Position numbers and translations under genes: made by a program
Shown here: positions 55,640 to 64,000 of the stretch, one piece after another
How the letters are laid out: each line of letters opens with the position of its first letter
How positions within the stretch are numbered: the stretch's first letter is position 1
Notes under the pieces: generated by a model
Told to the model about the DNA's origin: nothing
The model's input: only the letters and a program-made list of their open reading frames with translations
Databases searched by the model: none
From: Streptococcus shenyangsis
GTDB taxonomy: Bacteria; Bacillota; Bacilli; Lactobacillales; Streptococcaceae
Length of the DNA: 64,000 bases
Reading direction: 5' to 3'
NCBI RefSeq assembly: GCF_006385785.1
Contig: NZ_VFSH01000001.1
Location: 206,728 to 270,727, forward strand

Positions 55640-56934
55640 AGCCCCGCCTCCTTGTTCATCTGCTGAATTTCCTTAATTGCCTTCTTGATTGAAGCATTTA
55701 ATCCATCATGGAAGAAAAGCAAATCTCCTGTTGGTCTATCCATGCTTCGTCCAACTCGTCCACCAATCTGAATCAAACTAGACTTGGTAAAAAGGCGATG
55801 ATTGGCCTCTACTACGAAAACATCCACACAAGGGAAGGTAACTCCACGCTCCAAGATTGTCGTACTGATAAGTATTGTCAGTTCTCCATCTCGAAAAGCT
55901 TGTACCTGATCTAATCGATCTTCTGTTACAGAAGATACAAAGCCAATTTTCTCATTTGGAAATTGCTCTTGTAAAATTTCTTTTAACTGCTCCCCTTTCT
56001 TAATTTCTGAAGCAAAAATGAGTAACGGATAAGCTGTCTTTCTCTGCTTCTCAATATAGGACTTTAGCTTTGGTGACAACCGACTTTTCTCTAAACAGTG
56101 ATTAAAATCGGATAACCAAACAGGTTTAGGAATAATCAAAGGATTTCCATGAAATCGTCTTGGCAAACTCAATCGTTTTAATTCTCCGATGCGAACCTTC
56201 CTATCTAACTCATCGGTAGAAGTTGCTGTTAAAAAGATTCTCAGCCCATTCTCCTTTACACTATTCTTGACAGCGTGGTAAAGCATGGGATTATCAACAT
56301 AAGGAAAGGCATCTACTTCATCCACTATCAGTAAATCAAAAGCTTGATAAAATTTCAATAACTGATGAGTCGTCGCAACAACTAATGGTGTTCGAAAATA
56401 AGGTTCCGATTCTCCATGTAGGAGGGCTACCTCACAAGAAAAATCATTTTGAAGGCGCTTGTACAGCTCCAAACAAACATCTATGCGAGGACTAGCCAAA
56501 CATACTGCACCACCCGCATTGATCACTTTAGCCACTACTTGATAAATCATTTCTGTCTTTCCAGCTCCTGTCACCGCATGAACTAAAGTTGGCTCTTGCT
56601 TGTCTACTGCTTGAATCAGTCCCTCTGACACCTTCTCTTGAAAAGGAGTTAATTGACCACGCCATTTAAGAACATCCTGTTTAGGAAAATCCTCCTGCGG
56701 AAAATAGTACAAAACTTGATCACTCCGAACTCGCTTCATCAGCAAGCATTCCCGACAATAGTAAGCACCGATGGGCAAATACCATTTCTCTAGAATAATA
56801 CTATTACAACGTTGACAGAAAAGTTTCCCCTTCTCCTTTCTCATTGCGGGAAGCTTCTCCGCCAACTGACGTTCCTCTTCTGACAATTCATTCTCAGTAA
56901 ACAAACGACCGAGATAATTTGAATTTACTTTCAT
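55636..56934 (-). CDS. comFA: DNA uptake ATPase/helicase-like protein ComFA
   Basis: The 432-residue superfamily 2 protein has an N-terminal four-Cys zinc site (LFCQRCNSI and YYCREC), Walker A VTGAGKTEMIY (about 122), DEVD box (LLIVDEVDAFPY, about 205), SAT-like LTATS, and motif VI QIGGRVGRSMDRP. It drives transforming DNA through the ComEC channel. A perfect cin-box lies 8 bp before the ATG and there is no clear Shine-Dalgarno. Confidence 0.95.
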   Translation of the reverse strand: MKVNSNYLGRLFTENELSEEERQLAEKLPAMRKEKGKLFCQRCNSIILEKWYLPIGAYYCRECLLMKRVRSDQVLYYFPQEDFPKQDVLKWRGQLTPFQEKVSEGLIQAVDKQEPTLVHAVTGAGKTEMIYQVVAKVINAGGAVCLASPRIDVCLELYKRLQNDFSCEVALLHGESEPYFRTPLVVATTHQLLKFYQAFDLLIVDEVDAFPYVDNPMLYHAVKNSVKENGLRIFLTATSTDELDRKVRIGELKRLSLPRRFHGNPLIIPKPVWLSDFNHCLEKSRLSPKLKSYIEKQRKTAYPLLIFASEIKKGEQLKEILQEQFPNEKIGFVSSVTEDRLDQVQAFRDGELTILISTTILERGVTFPCVDVFVVEANHRLFTKSSLIQIGGRVGRSMDRPTGDLLFFHDGLNASIKKAIKEIQQMNKEAGL

Positions 56935-56941
56935 ACTTCTT

Positions 56942-56949
56942 TATTCGTA
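56942..56949 (-). promoter_or_regulatory. SigX (ComX) cin-box of comFA-comFC
   Basis: An exact TACGAATA on the minus strand, the alternative sigma factor's -10-like element, only 8 bp before comFA. Confidence 0.92.
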
Positions 56950-56989
56950 AAAACTAGCGCTTTAGATGATTTTTTAGTACAATTAAATC

Positions 56990-57625
56990 ATGGAATTTAG
57001 AACAATTAAAGAGGACGGACAAGTCCAAGAAGAAATCAAAAAATCTCGCTTTATCTGTCATGCTAAGCGTGTTTATAGCGAAGAAGAGGCTCGTGACTTC
57101 ATTACTGCCATCAAAAAAGAACACTACAAAGCTACGCATAACTGCTCTGCCTTCATTATTGGGGAACGTAGTGAAATCAAACGTACAAGTGATGATGGTG
57201 AGCCCAGTGGTACTGCCGGCGTTCCCATGCTTGGGGTACTAGAAAATCACAATCTCACCAATATCTGTGTGGTAGTGACACGCTACTTCGGTGGTATTAA
57301 GCTAGGCGCTGGAGGATTGATTCGTGCTTACGCAGGCAGTGTTGCCTTAGCTGTCAAAGAAATTGGCATCATTGAAATAAAGGAACAGGTTGGCATTGCT
57401 ATTCAAATGTCTTACACTCAGTACCAAGAATATAATAACTTCCTTAAAGAACATACTCTCATGGAGCTGGATACAAATTTTACAGATCAAGTCGATACGA
57501 TGATTTATGTTGATAAAGAAGAAAAAGAAAACATTAAAGCTGCACTGGTAGAGTTTTTTAATGGAAAAGTTACTTTAACTGATCAAGGTTTACGCGAAGT
57601 TGAAGTTCCTGTAAACTTAGTGTAA
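56990..57625 (+). CDS. YigZ/IMPACT family protein
   Basis: The 211-residue protein has the IMPACT/UPF0029 domain (FICHAKRVYSEEEARDFI, RTSDDGEPSGTAGVPML, VVTRYFGGIKLGAGGLIRAY) and a C-terminal DUF1949 domain. Family members may regulate translation or bind nucleic acid; no activity is certain. A TACAAT -10 (56978-56983) ends 6 bp before the ATG and no Shine-Dalgarno is present, so it may be leaderless. It is divergent from comFA. Confidence 0.93.
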   Translation: MEFRTIKEDGQVQEEIKKSRFICHAKRVYSEEEARDFITAIKKEHYKATHNCSAFIIGERSEIKRTSDDGEPSGTAGVPMLGVLENHNLTNICVVVTRYFGGIKLGAGGLIRAYAGSVALAVKEIGIIEIKEQVGIAIQMSYTQYQEYNNFLKEHTLMELDTNFTDQVDTMIYVDKEEKENIKAALVEFFNGKVTLTDQGLREVEVPVNLV

Positions 57626-57820
57626 ACAATGGAAAAGTAGTGTTTCATTGATATTCTCACCGCTACTTTAATTAGCAACATAAAAAGGTGCTTATCAAGA
57701 CCTACTAGAAAATGAAGCAATTCAAAAAGAAAACGGATAGTATTCTCCTTTACACCTATTTACTATAATTAGCTTGTCACAATCACTTAAAAATTAGTAG
57801 ATTGGACCTATGATATAAAA

Positions 57821-57850
57821 AAATCCTATCACTTCGATAGGATTTCTATA
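57821..57850 (+). terminator. Terminator between the YigZ and cysteine synthase genes
   Basis: The stem AAATCCTATC / GATAGGATTT with a 5-base loop, AT-rich on both flanks. The preceding stretch 57626-57820 shows no gene. Confidence 0.75.
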
Positions 57851-57851
57851 T

Positions 57852-57880
57852 TTTACAAATGGTATAAATAGCGTTATACT
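57852..57880 (+). promoter_or_regulatory. Cysteine synthase promoter
   Basis: TTTACA and TATACT are 17 bp apart, with a start near 57887 and a leader of about 23 nt carrying GAGG. Confidence 0.75.
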
Positions 57881-57909
57881 AGAAATATCTTATACAAAGA
57901 GGTATTCTT

Positions 57910-58836
57910 ATGTCTATTTATAACAACATTACTGAACTAATCGGACAAACACCGATTGTTAAACTCAACAACATTGTGCCAGAAGGTGCTGCGGACGTCT
58001 ATGTCAAGCTTGAAGCATTTAACCCTGGTTCATCGGTAAAAGACCGTATTGCCCTTAGCATGATTGAAAAAGCTGAACAAGATGGTATTCTGAAACCTGG
58101 TTCTACTATTGTTGAAGCAACGAGTGGAAACACTGGTATTGGACTTTCATGGGTAGGTGCTGCTAAAGGGTATAAAGTTGTCATCGTTATGCCTGAAACT
58201 ATGAGTGTAGAACGCCGTAAGATTATCCAAGCCTATGGCGCTGAACTCGTCCTTACGCCTGGTAGCGAAGGAATGAAGGGTGCTATTGCCAAGGCTCAAG
58301 AAATCGCTGCTGAACGTGATGGTTTCCTTCCTCTTCAATTCGACAATCCAGCAAATCCAGAAGTACACGAAAGAACAACAGGAGCTGAGATACTAGCTGC
58401 TTTCGATAAAGATGGATTAGATGCCTTTGTTGCTGGAGTTGGTACCGGTGGAACGATTTCTGGTGTTTCTCATGCACTCAAATCAGCAAATCCAGGTATT
58501 CAAGTTTATGCAGTAGAAGCAGATGAATCTGCTATTCTATCTGGTGAAAAACCTGGTCCTCACAAAATTCAAGGTATCTCAGCTGGATTTATTCCTGATA
58601 CACTTGATACAAATGCCTATGATGGTATCGTTCGTGTAACGTCAGACAATGCTCTGGCACTTGGCCGTGAGATTGGCGGAAAAGAAGGATTCCTTGTTGG
58701 TATTTCTTCAGCTGCAGCTATCTACGGAGCAATTGAAGTTGCTAAAAAATTAGGTACAGGTAAGAAGGTCCTTGCTCTAGCACCAGATAACGGTGAACGT
58801 TATCTCTCCACAGCACTCTATGAATTTGAAGTGTAG
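57910..58836 (+). CDS. cysK: Cysteine synthase (O-acetylserine sulfhydrylase)
   Basis: The 308-residue PLP fold-type II enzyme has the lysine motif [14 protein letters not shown] (Lys near 42), [13 protein letters not shown], the phosphate loop [10 protein letters not shown] (about 177-186) and [11 protein letters not shown]. It makes cysteine from O-acetylserine and sulfide. CysM annotation is used for the same locus in pneumococci; the sequence fits CysK/CysM alike. Confidence 0.95.
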   Translation: MSIYNNITELIGQTPIVKLNNIVPEGAADVYVKLEAFNPGSSVKDRIALSMIEKAEQDGILKPGSTIVEATSGNTGIGLSWVGAAKGYKVVIVMPETMSVERRKIIQAYGAELVLTPGSEGMKGAIAKAQEIAAERDGFLPLQFDNPANPEVHERTTGAEILAAFDKDGLDAFVAGVGTGGTISGVSHALKSANPGIQVYAVEADESAILSGEKPGPHKIQGISAGFIPDTLDTNAYDGIVRVTSDNALALGREIGGKEGFLVGISSAAAIYGAIEVAKKLGTGKKVLALAPDNGERYLSTALYEFEV

Positions 58837-58852
58837 TCTCCTAAATACATTT

Positions 58853-58875
58853 AGCCCTTATTATAGGGCTTTTTA
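58853..58875 (+). terminator. Terminator of cysK
   Basis: The stem AGCCCT / AGGGCT with a 6-base loop followed by TTTTT. Confidence 0.85.
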
Positions 58876-58877
58876 TT

Positions 58878-58985
58878 TATACTCAATAAAAATCAAAGAG
58901 CAAACTAGGAAACCAGCCGCAGGCTGTACTTGAGTACGACAAGGCGACGTTGACGTGGTTTGAAGAGATTTTCGAAGAGTATTAT
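58878..58985. repeat. BOX-type interspersed repeat
   Basis: 108 bp starting TATACTCAATAAAAATCAAA, containing GACAAGGCGACGTTGACGTG (boxA-like core) and ending GAAGAGATTTTCGAAGAGTA. It is typical of Mitis-group intergenic BOX elements and lies between two terminators. Confidence 0.85.
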
Positions 58986-59030
58986 ACCTTGAAAATAGAA
59001 AACTCTCCCTATAAGAATCTACTGCATAAT

Positions 59031-59056
59031 AAAAAGGAAGCAAATTTACTTCCTTT
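59031..59056 (-). terminator. Terminator of tsf
   Basis: The stem AAAGGAAG / CTTCCTTT with an 8-base loop and TTTTTA on the minus strand. Confidence 0.85.
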
Positions 59057-59062
59057 CTATAA

Positions 59063-60103
59063 TTAGTTATTCAAGGCTGCTGCCATTGTAGCTGCAACTT
59101 CTGCTTCAAAGTCGTTTGCAGCTTTTTCGATACCTTCACCAACTTCAAAGCGAGCGAACTCAACTACTGAAGCGTTAACTGATTCAAGGTAAGCTTCAAC
59201 TGTCTTGCTGTCATCCATGATGTAAACTTGTGCAAGAAGTGTGTAAGCTTGGTCAACTTTAGTGTTGTCAAGCATGAAGCGATCCATTTTACCTGGGATG
59301 ATTTTATCCCAGATTTTTTCTGGTTTACCTTCTGCAGCCAATTCAGCTTTGATAGCTTCTTCAGCTTGAGCGATTACTTCATCAGTCAATTGAGCTTTAG
59401 ATCCGTATGCCAAGTGTGGAAGAGCTGGTTTACCAACCATAGCACGGCTTTCATTATCTTGGTCGATAACGTGGTTCAATTGTGCCAACTCATCTTTAAC
59501 AAATTGCTCATCCAATTCTTTGTATGAAAGAACTGTTGGTTTCATAGCAGCGATGTGCATTGAAATTTGTTTAGCAAGTGCTTCGTCTCCACCCTCGATT
59601 ACAGAGATAACACCGATACGTCCACCGTTGTGTTGGTATGCTCCGAAGTGTTGTGCATCTGTTTTTTCAATCAAAGCAAAGCGACGGAATGAGATTTTTT
59701 CTCCGATAGTCGCTGTTGCAGACACATAAGCTGCTTCAAGAGTTTCACCTGAAGGCATTGTCAAAGCAAGAGCTTCTTCGTTGTTAGCTGGTTTTCCTTC
59801 AGCGATTACTTTAGCTGTAGCATTTACCAACTCAACAAATTGAGCGTTTTTCGCAACGAAGTCAGTTTCAGCATTTACTTCAACAACTGCTGCAACGTTA
59901 CCGTCAACATAAACACCAGTCAAACCTTCTGCAGCAACACGGTCAGCTTTCTTAGCTGCTTTTGCCATACCTTTTTCGCGAAGCAATTCAATCGCTTTTT
60001 CGATATCGCCTTCCACTTCAACCAATGCTTTTTTAGCGTCCATAACACCAGCACCAGATTTTTCACGCAACTCTTTAACAAGTTTAGCTGTAATTTCTGC
60101 CAT
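59063..60103 (-). CDS. tsf: Elongation factor Ts
   Basis: The 346-residue protein starts [20 protein letters not shown] with the TDFVAKN motif (about 80) of EF-Ts. It exchanges GDP on EF-Tu. It lies 79 bp after rpsB, separated by a partial hairpin. It is longer than the E. coli form, as usual in streptococci. Confidence 0.98.
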   Translation of the reverse strand: MAEITAKLVKELREKSGAGVMDAKKALVEVEGDIEKAIELLREKGMAKAAKKADRVAAEGLTGVYVDGNVAAVVEVNAETDFVAKNAQFVELVNATAKVIAEGKPANNEEALALTMPSGETLEAAYVSATATIGEKISFRRFALIEKTDAQHFGAYQHNGGRIGVISVIEGGDEALAKQISMHIAAMKPTVLSYKELDEQFVKDELAQLNHVIDQDNESRAMVGKPALPHLAYGSKAQLTDEVIAQAEEAIKAELAAEGKPEKIWDKIIPGKMDRFMLDNTKVDQAYTLLAQVYIMDDSKTVEAYLESVNASVVEFARFEVGEGIEKAANDFEAEVAATMAAALNN

Positions 60104-60125
60104 TTTGATTCTCCTATATTTTTTA

Positions 60126-60160
60126 AAAATAGGAGAGCCGGGCTAAGCCCCGCCCTCCTA
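60126..60160 (-). terminator. Intra-operon hairpin between rpsB and tsf
   Basis: An imperfect GC-rich stem (AGGAG...GGGC / GCCC...CTCCT) followed by ATTTTT on the minus strand. It may partially terminate and set the rpsB:tsf ratio. Confidence 0.6.
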
Positions 60161-60182
60161 GGTAATTACTATTTATTATGAA

Positions 60183-60965
60183 TTAAGCGTTGTCGCCTTC
60201 TACAACTTCAACGATTTCTTCGATTGAGTCCGCTTGAGCTTCTGAAGATGCAAATTCTGCTTCAACTGCTGCAACAGCATCTTCACCTTGGCGACCTTCA
60301 ATGATAGCGTCTGCCAATTTAGCTGTAATCAACTTAACTGCGCGGATAGCGTCATCGTTAGCTGGGATGATTACATCGATATCATCTGGATCAGTGTTTG
60401 TATCAACCATCGCTACAACTGGGATACCCAATTTTTTAGCTTCTTTAACAGCGATTTGCTCTTTATGTGGGTCAACTACGTACATTACATCTGGGATACG
60501 AGGCATATCTTCGATACCTCCCAAGAATTTTTCAAGACGTGCACGTTGTTTGTTAAGAAGTGCAACTTCTTTCTTAGGAAGAACTTCGAAAGTTCCATCT
60601 TCTTCCATACGTTTGATTTCTTTCAAACGAGCGATACGTTTTTGGATTGTTCCCCAGTTTGTAAGAGTTCCACCCAACCAACGGTGGTTGATGAAGTATT
60701 GACCTGAACGTACTGCTTCTTCAGCAACCGCATCAGCTGCTTGTTTCTTAGTACCAACGAACAATACAACTGCATCGTTAGCTGCTGCATCACGCATGAA
60801 GTCGTATGCTTGGTCAGCGTATTTTACAGTTTGTTGCAAGTCGATAACGTGGATTCCGTTACGCTCAGTAAAGATGTACTTAGCCATCTTAGGGTTCCAG
60901 CGACGAGTTTGGTGACCAAAGTGTACACCAGCCTCAAGAAGTTGTTTCATTGAAATTACTGCCAT
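60183..60965 (-). CDS. rpsB: 30S ribosomal protein S2
   Basis: The 260-residue protein starts [20 protein letters not shown], with [12 protein letters not shown] and [19 protein letters not shown]. The start at 60965 follows AAGGAG; the longer in-frame extension lies in the leader RNA. It is first in rpsB-tsf. Confidence 0.98.
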   Translation of the reverse strand: MAVISMKQLLEAGVHFGHQTRRWNPKMAKYIFTERNGIHVIDLQQTVKYADQAYDFMRDAAANDAVVLFVGTKKQAADAVAEEAVRSGQYFINHRWLGGTLTNWGTIQKRIARLKEIKRMEEDGTFEVLPKKEVALLNKQRARLEKFLGGIEDMPRIPDVMYVVDPHKEQIAVKEAKKLGIPVVAMVDTNTDPDDIDVIIPANDDAIRAVKLITAKLADAIIEGRQGEDAVAAVEAEFASSEAQADSIEEIVEVVEGDNA

Positions 60966-61081
60966 GAGTATTTCTCCTTTTTGTTTTTTTCCTCTTCTTG
61001 ACTTCAACTCGCAAAACGACCCAAGGGCAACTGTTTCACAATTCATCAAGAATGAGTATTATCGTTCACACGACAATTTTC

Positions 61082-61110
61082 ATTTTACCATACTTTTTCA
61101 ATATTTTCAA
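61082..61110 (-). promoter_or_regulatory. rpsB promoter and start of a long leader
   Basis: TTGAAA and TAAAAT are 17 bp apart on the minus strand (with TGG before the -10). The leader to rpsB is about 110 nt and contains inverted segments, consistent with a Lactobacillales rpsB-type autoregulatory leader. Confidence 0.65.
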
Positions 61111-61146
61111 GTTTTTTAAGAATTTTTTATAGAGACTATCGACACT

Positions 61147-61172
61147 AAAAAAGAGACTCTATTAAGTCTCCT
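61147..61172 (-). terminator. Terminator of pcsB
   Basis: The stem GAGACT / AGTCTC with a 6-base loop and TTTTTT on the minus strand. Confidence 0.85.
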
Positions 61173-61179
61173 TTTCTAA

Positions 61180-62367
61180 TTAATCTGCATAAATATATGT
61201 TACAAAACCTGATGACGTAGTTGTCGGATTGAACCACCCACGATGATTTCCAAGCGTGCGATTACCAGCATAATTTGATTCTGACACTTGGATACGTGTT
61301 GTTGATTCTACAGCAGTGACTACCGCTACATGTCCATATCCACCATCATTCCAACATGCAATTGCACCAACTTGAGGTGTTGAACCTGTACGGAATCCTG
61401 CAGCAGCTGCACTTGTAGCCCACTGTGCTCCATTACCCCAATAGTCTCCAGCCCAAGGTGCTAATGTTTTAACTCCCCACGTACATTCTCCAATTGGATA
61501 AGTTGAAGCATTTGTACTGTATGTTGGGCGTTGTTTGACTGCCACAGGAGTATATGTTGTTGATTCCGAAGAAGCTACAGCTTGAACCTGTGCTGCAAAA
61601 GTCGTATTTCCAGAAGCAACAACTGTTTGTTGTTGACTTACTTGTTTTGCCTTATAAGCTGCTTCTGCCTCTGCTGCTGCTTTTGCTGCCGCTTCTGCTT
61701 CTGCTTTTTTCTCTAGCAAACTCGCTTTTTCATCTTCTGCTGTAGCTTTTTCAGCAGCAAGATTTAATTCTGCAGCCTTCAACTCAGCTTGTTTCGTTGT
61801 TAGAGCTTGTGCATCATCAGACAATTTCTGTTGATTTGCAATTACTGTATTAATTGCGTCATTGTTTGCCACTTGCTTCTCAGAAATTGATTTTTTATCT
61901 GCTTTTTGTTGTTCCAACATTTTGTTGTTAGCAGATACGATTTCATTCATTGCTGCTACACGTGAAATAGCTTCTGTAATTGATTTTGAGTTTACAATCG
62001 TATTGATGTAGCTAGTTGCAGCTCCATTTGTTTGAGCACTACGAGCTTGTTTTTCCAAAGAATCATTACGAGATACAATATTTTTAGAAAGTTCTGTAAT
62101 CTCACTCTCAAGTTTTTTGGATTCTGCTTGTAATCTATCATTTTCAGCTTGCAAGTTAGATTGCTCAGCTTGAATAGCTGATACTTGCTCCTGAATTTGG
62201 TCAACTTGTTTTTGGGCTTCTTGTTGTTGTGCTGTTAAGGTACTAATTTTATTATCTTGAGCAGCAATTTTGTCATCAGTAGTTTCTGCATGCGCAGTTG
62301 TTAAAACAGCTACTTGAGAAACCATTACTGTACTTAATAAAAGTGACGCTAAGATTTTTTTCTTCAT
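61180..62367 (-). CDS. pcsB: Cell-division murein hydrolase PcsB
   Basis: The 395-residue protein has a signal peptide (about 1-27), a long coiled coil (about 35-250) with Gln/Ala/Glu heptads, an Ala-rich linker and a C-terminal CHAP domain with Cys in [16 protein letters not shown] (about 295) and His in GGYGHVAVV. It splits septal peptidoglycan with FtsEX. The upstream region has a WalR-type box. Confidence 0.96.
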   Translation of the reverse strand: MKKKILASLLLSTVMVSQVAVLTTAHAETTDDKIAAQDNKISTLTAQQQEAQKQVDQIQEQVSAIQAEQSNLQAENDRLQAESKKLESEITELSKNIVSRNDSLEKQARSAQTNGAATSYINTIVNSKSITEAISRVAAMNEIVSANNKMLEQQKADKKSISEKQVANNDAINTVIANQQKLSDDAQALTTKQAELKAAELNLAAEKATAEDEKASLLEKKAEAEAAAKAAAEAEAAYKAKQVSQQQTVVASGNTTFAAQVQAVASSESTTYTPVAVKQRPTYSTNASTYPIGECTWGVKTLAPWAGDYWGNGAQWATSAAAAGFRTGSTPQVGAIACWNDGGYGHVAVVTAVESTTRIQVSESNYAGNRTLGNHRGWFNPTTTSSGFVTYIYAD

Positions 62368-62402
62368 ATTACGTAGATACTCCTTCTTTTAAAGACAATA
62401 CT

Positions 62403-62446
62403 AGTATACCAAAAAAAGGCCTAATGAATATTACGCCTTTGTTACA
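62403..62446 (-). promoter_or_regulatory. pcsB promoter with WalR (VicR) box
   Basis: TGTAAC-AAAGG-CGTAAT on the minus strand (62430-62446) matches the two-half-site WalR consensus with one mismatch. A TATACT -10 is at 62403-62408. WalRK activation of pcsB is well known in streptococci. Confidence 0.75.
62411..62441 (-). terminator. Terminator of mreCD overlapping the pcsB WalR box
   Basis: The stem AAAGGC / GCCTTT with TTTTTTT following on the minus strand. Its ascending arm lies inside the WalR box. Confidence 0.7.
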
Positions 62447-62460
62447 TTTTTGTTTCTTTC

Positions 62461-62955
62461 TCATAGATAATATTTTTCAAAAATAAACTGAAAAATAAGC
62501 ATCCACACAAGATTTAAAATCATGGATGGTACTAGGCTATAAACGATAAAAATCGGCAGACTATCTACAGTTAAACCTACCACTAATGCAAAAAGATAAG
62601 CTCCCATATCAAATAGAAAACTCATAACAATCATAGCTAAGATTCTTGTCCAGCGATTCAACAAAATAACACTATTCAATTTATGAAGAAAGGCTCCTAA
62701 TAAGATAAATAAGAGAGTTGCAATCCCTATTAGATGGAAAAAGTAAACATCGTAAACCAAGCCTATCACAAAACAATAAACTAGGTAGAAATACTCTGAT
62801 ACTTCTATCGTCTCAAATAAGAGAAATAGAAAAAGAAAATGACTAGCCAAATGTACATGGGGAAAAAATGAGCCCAGAAGCTGGCTAACATGGGCGTCAA
62901 TTAGAACAAAGAAAGGAAGCAATACAAATACTCCAACCCGCTTCAACTGTCTCAT
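62461..62955 (-). CDS. mreD: Rod shape-determining protein MreD
   Basis: The 164-residue membrane protein has about five helices, including a DAHVSQLLGSFFPHVHLASH loop near the start. It partners MreC in peripheral peptidoglycan synthesis. Its start coincides with the mreC stop. Confidence 0.94.
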   Translation of the reverse strand: MRQLKRVGVFVLLPFFVLIDAHVSQLLGSFFPHVHLASHFLFLFLLFETIEVSEYFYLVYCFVIGLVYDVYFFHLIGIATLLFILLGAFLHKLNSVILLNRWTRILAMIVMSFLFDMGAYLFALVVGLTVDSLPIFIVYSLVPSMILNLVWMLIFQFIFEKYYL

Positions 62956-63773
62956 TATGAATTCCCCACTAATTCTATCACATCCACATTATGAGTATCT
63001 GCACTCAATTTAACAGTTACTTCTCGTGTCAAATAGTCTGTACTATGCGTTGTGGTAACTACTTCACCAACAGGAATATCCGCAACATTAAAGTTTCCTA
63101 ATCCACCCGTTGTCACTTTATCGCCTGTACTAATATCGCTATTACTATTTAATTGACTAATTTTAAGAACTTCATTTTCCTTGTCATAGCCAACAATAAT
63201 TCCATAAATTGTGGTAGTGCCGTGTTGAATTTTAACAGAAATCTTATCAGCATTTTCCGTATTTGTCAGAAGGTTGACTCTAGTAGAGTTGTCCTCTACT
63301 TTTGAAACACTCCCAATCAAGCCACCATTTGCAATAGCTAACATGTTCTCAGAAGCACCTTTTGATTTACCTGCATCTAAGGTCAATTCCTGCTGCCAAG
63401 ATACTGGAGATCGCATAATAACATCTGCTACCAAAGTCTTTGTAGCTTGCAACTTGGACTTCATATCAAGCAATTTGCGCAGTTGTTCATTTTCCGTCTT
63501 TAAACTTTCCGCCTCATTTGATTTAACTTCTAATTGGTAAATCTGTTTCTTCAAACTTTCATTTTCATTATATGTTCGTGTCAAATGAGACAAATCTGAT
63601 TTAACAGAATCAAACCACCGAAAAGGTTTTTGCACAACCCTATCAACCAATGAGATTCCATCTCCTAATTTTGTCACAATTGTACTTGAATAAGTCGTCG
63701 CTAAGAGAGCTGACACAAGCAGAACAGTGACAAAAACAATAATGACATATTTTGATTTTTTAAAACGGTTCAT
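62955..63773 (-). CDS. mreC: Rod shape-determining protein MreC
   Basis: The 272-residue protein has one N-terminal membrane helix (about 8-28), a coiled coil (about 65-105) and two extracellular beta barrels (VIMRSPVSWQQELTLDAG, NGGLIGSVSKVEDNSTRV). It is coupled to mreD by overlap and follows the ecfT gene. Confidence 0.96.
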   Translation of the reverse strand: MNRFKKSKYVIIVFVTVLLVSALLATTYSSTIVTKLGDGISLVDRVVQKPFRWFDSVKSDLSHLTRTYNENESLKKQIYQLEVKSNEAESLKTENEQLRKLLDMKSKLQATKTLVADVIMRSPVSWQQELTLDAGKSKGASENMLAIANGGLIGSVSKVEDNSTRVNLLTNTENADKISVKIQHGTTTIYGIIVGYDKENEVLKISQLNSNSDISTGDKVTTGGLGNFNVADIPVGEVVTTTHSTDYLTREVTVKLSADTHNVDVIELVGNS

Positions 63774-63832
63774 ATCCCTACCTTTATATCAAAAACTGTT
63801 ACAGTAACTTTTAATCAATTCTTTAAATGCTA

Positions 63833-64000
63833 CTAAGATTTTAAGAAAAATAAGCAACAACCAAGTACGAGAATAACAAGAATTGCTAGCGTATCCTTTC
63901 GGGTCCATTTCAATTGTCTGTATTGACTTCTGCCTTTTCCCCCCTGATAACCACGCGCTTCCATGGCGATAGCCAAGGAATCTGCACGTTTTAAACTTGT
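63833..64000 (-). CDS. ecfT: ECF transporter transmembrane component EcfT, C-terminal 55 residues
   Basis: The partial frame reads SLKRADSLAIAMEARGYQGG, then GRSQYRQLKWTRKDTLAIL and a final membrane helix before TAG. The Ala-Met-Glu-Ala-Arg-Gly motif is the second coupling helix of EcfT/CbiQ proteins that contact the ATPases. The start is beyond the window edge. Confidence 0.88.
   Translation of the reverse strand, partial: TSLKRADSLAIAMEARGYQGGKGRSQYRQLKWTRKDTLAILVILVLGCCLFFLKS

Noticed and set aside
60301-60702. Plus-strand frames opposite rpsB and tsf
   Set aside because: Antisense to highly conserved translation genes; a consequence of their strong codon bias.

Overview
The window looks like about 64 kb of a low-GC Mitis-group Streptococcus chromosome (S. 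mitis, S. oralis or S. pneumoniae type). The evidence is gene content and order. It has the zinc operon adcRCBA, the teichoic-acid D-alanylation operon dltXABCD, glpKOF, hslO-dus, ctsR-clpC, a TPP-riboswitch thiamine-precursor ABC operon, cbpD, gdpP-rplI-dnaC-veg, hpf, comFA-comFC, a cysteine synthase gene, rpsB-tsf, pcsB, mreCD and an EcfT gene. BOX-type repeats, a choline-binding murein hydrolase and SigX (cin-box) promoters point the same way. No rRNA, tRNA or CRISPR array was seen.

Layout. 1-8005: most of a giant YSIRK-signal surface protein made of DUF1542-type and C-terminal 77-residue repeats; its end lies outside the window. 8403-9326: an Rpn/PD-(D/E)XK family gene. 9327-10355: a gene-free kilobase with a cluster of DnaA boxes, a 44-bp perfect palindrome and a degenerate BOX repeat. 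10356-12355: an SPFH protein and a class-C-like acid phosphatase lipoprotein. 12543-12855: what looks like an Fst-type type I toxin-antitoxin locus whose toxin start codon is ATA. 12956-16414: adcRCBA under an AdcR box. 16567-21024: the dlt operon. 21251-25402: glycerol uptake and oxidation. 25562-30799: an Mga-like regulator, Hsp33, Dus, an isochorismatase-fold hydrolase, a lipoprotein and a small membrane protein. 30873-33765: clpC and ctsR under a CtsR operator.

33914-45744 is an 11.8-kb integrated satellite (a phage-inducible chromosomal island-like element) bounded by a 25-bp direct repeat with one mismatch. Its right end overlaps the stop codon of its own tyrosine integrase. Leftward it carries a Cro-like regulator, Rha, small unknowns, a replisome organizer, a DnaC-like loader, a capsid-like protein, an ArpU/DUF722-like regulator and a gp10-like protein. 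No portal, large terminase, tail or lysis genes are present. Rightward from the divergent switch lie a CI-like repressor, a DUF4177 protein, a lipoprotein and a complete AbiF-like abortive infection gene. The AbiF-like gene is preceded by its own promoter and a short structured, terminated leader RNA. AbiF-like HEPN proteins with an associated RNA are related to the proposed ancestry of Cas13, so this is the most interesting system here. The element also encodes a second apparent small RNA (about 40094-40168) with a UCUCCUC loop able to pair with Shine-Dalgarno sequences.

45887-64000 returns to core chromosome. Here the regulatory sequences are as informative as the genes: a TPP riboswitch with terminator, SigX boxes at cbpD and comFA, a candidate cre at hpf, a WalR-like box inside the mreD terminator upstream of pcsB, and an rpsB leader. 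All calls come from reading sequence only; no database search was possible.
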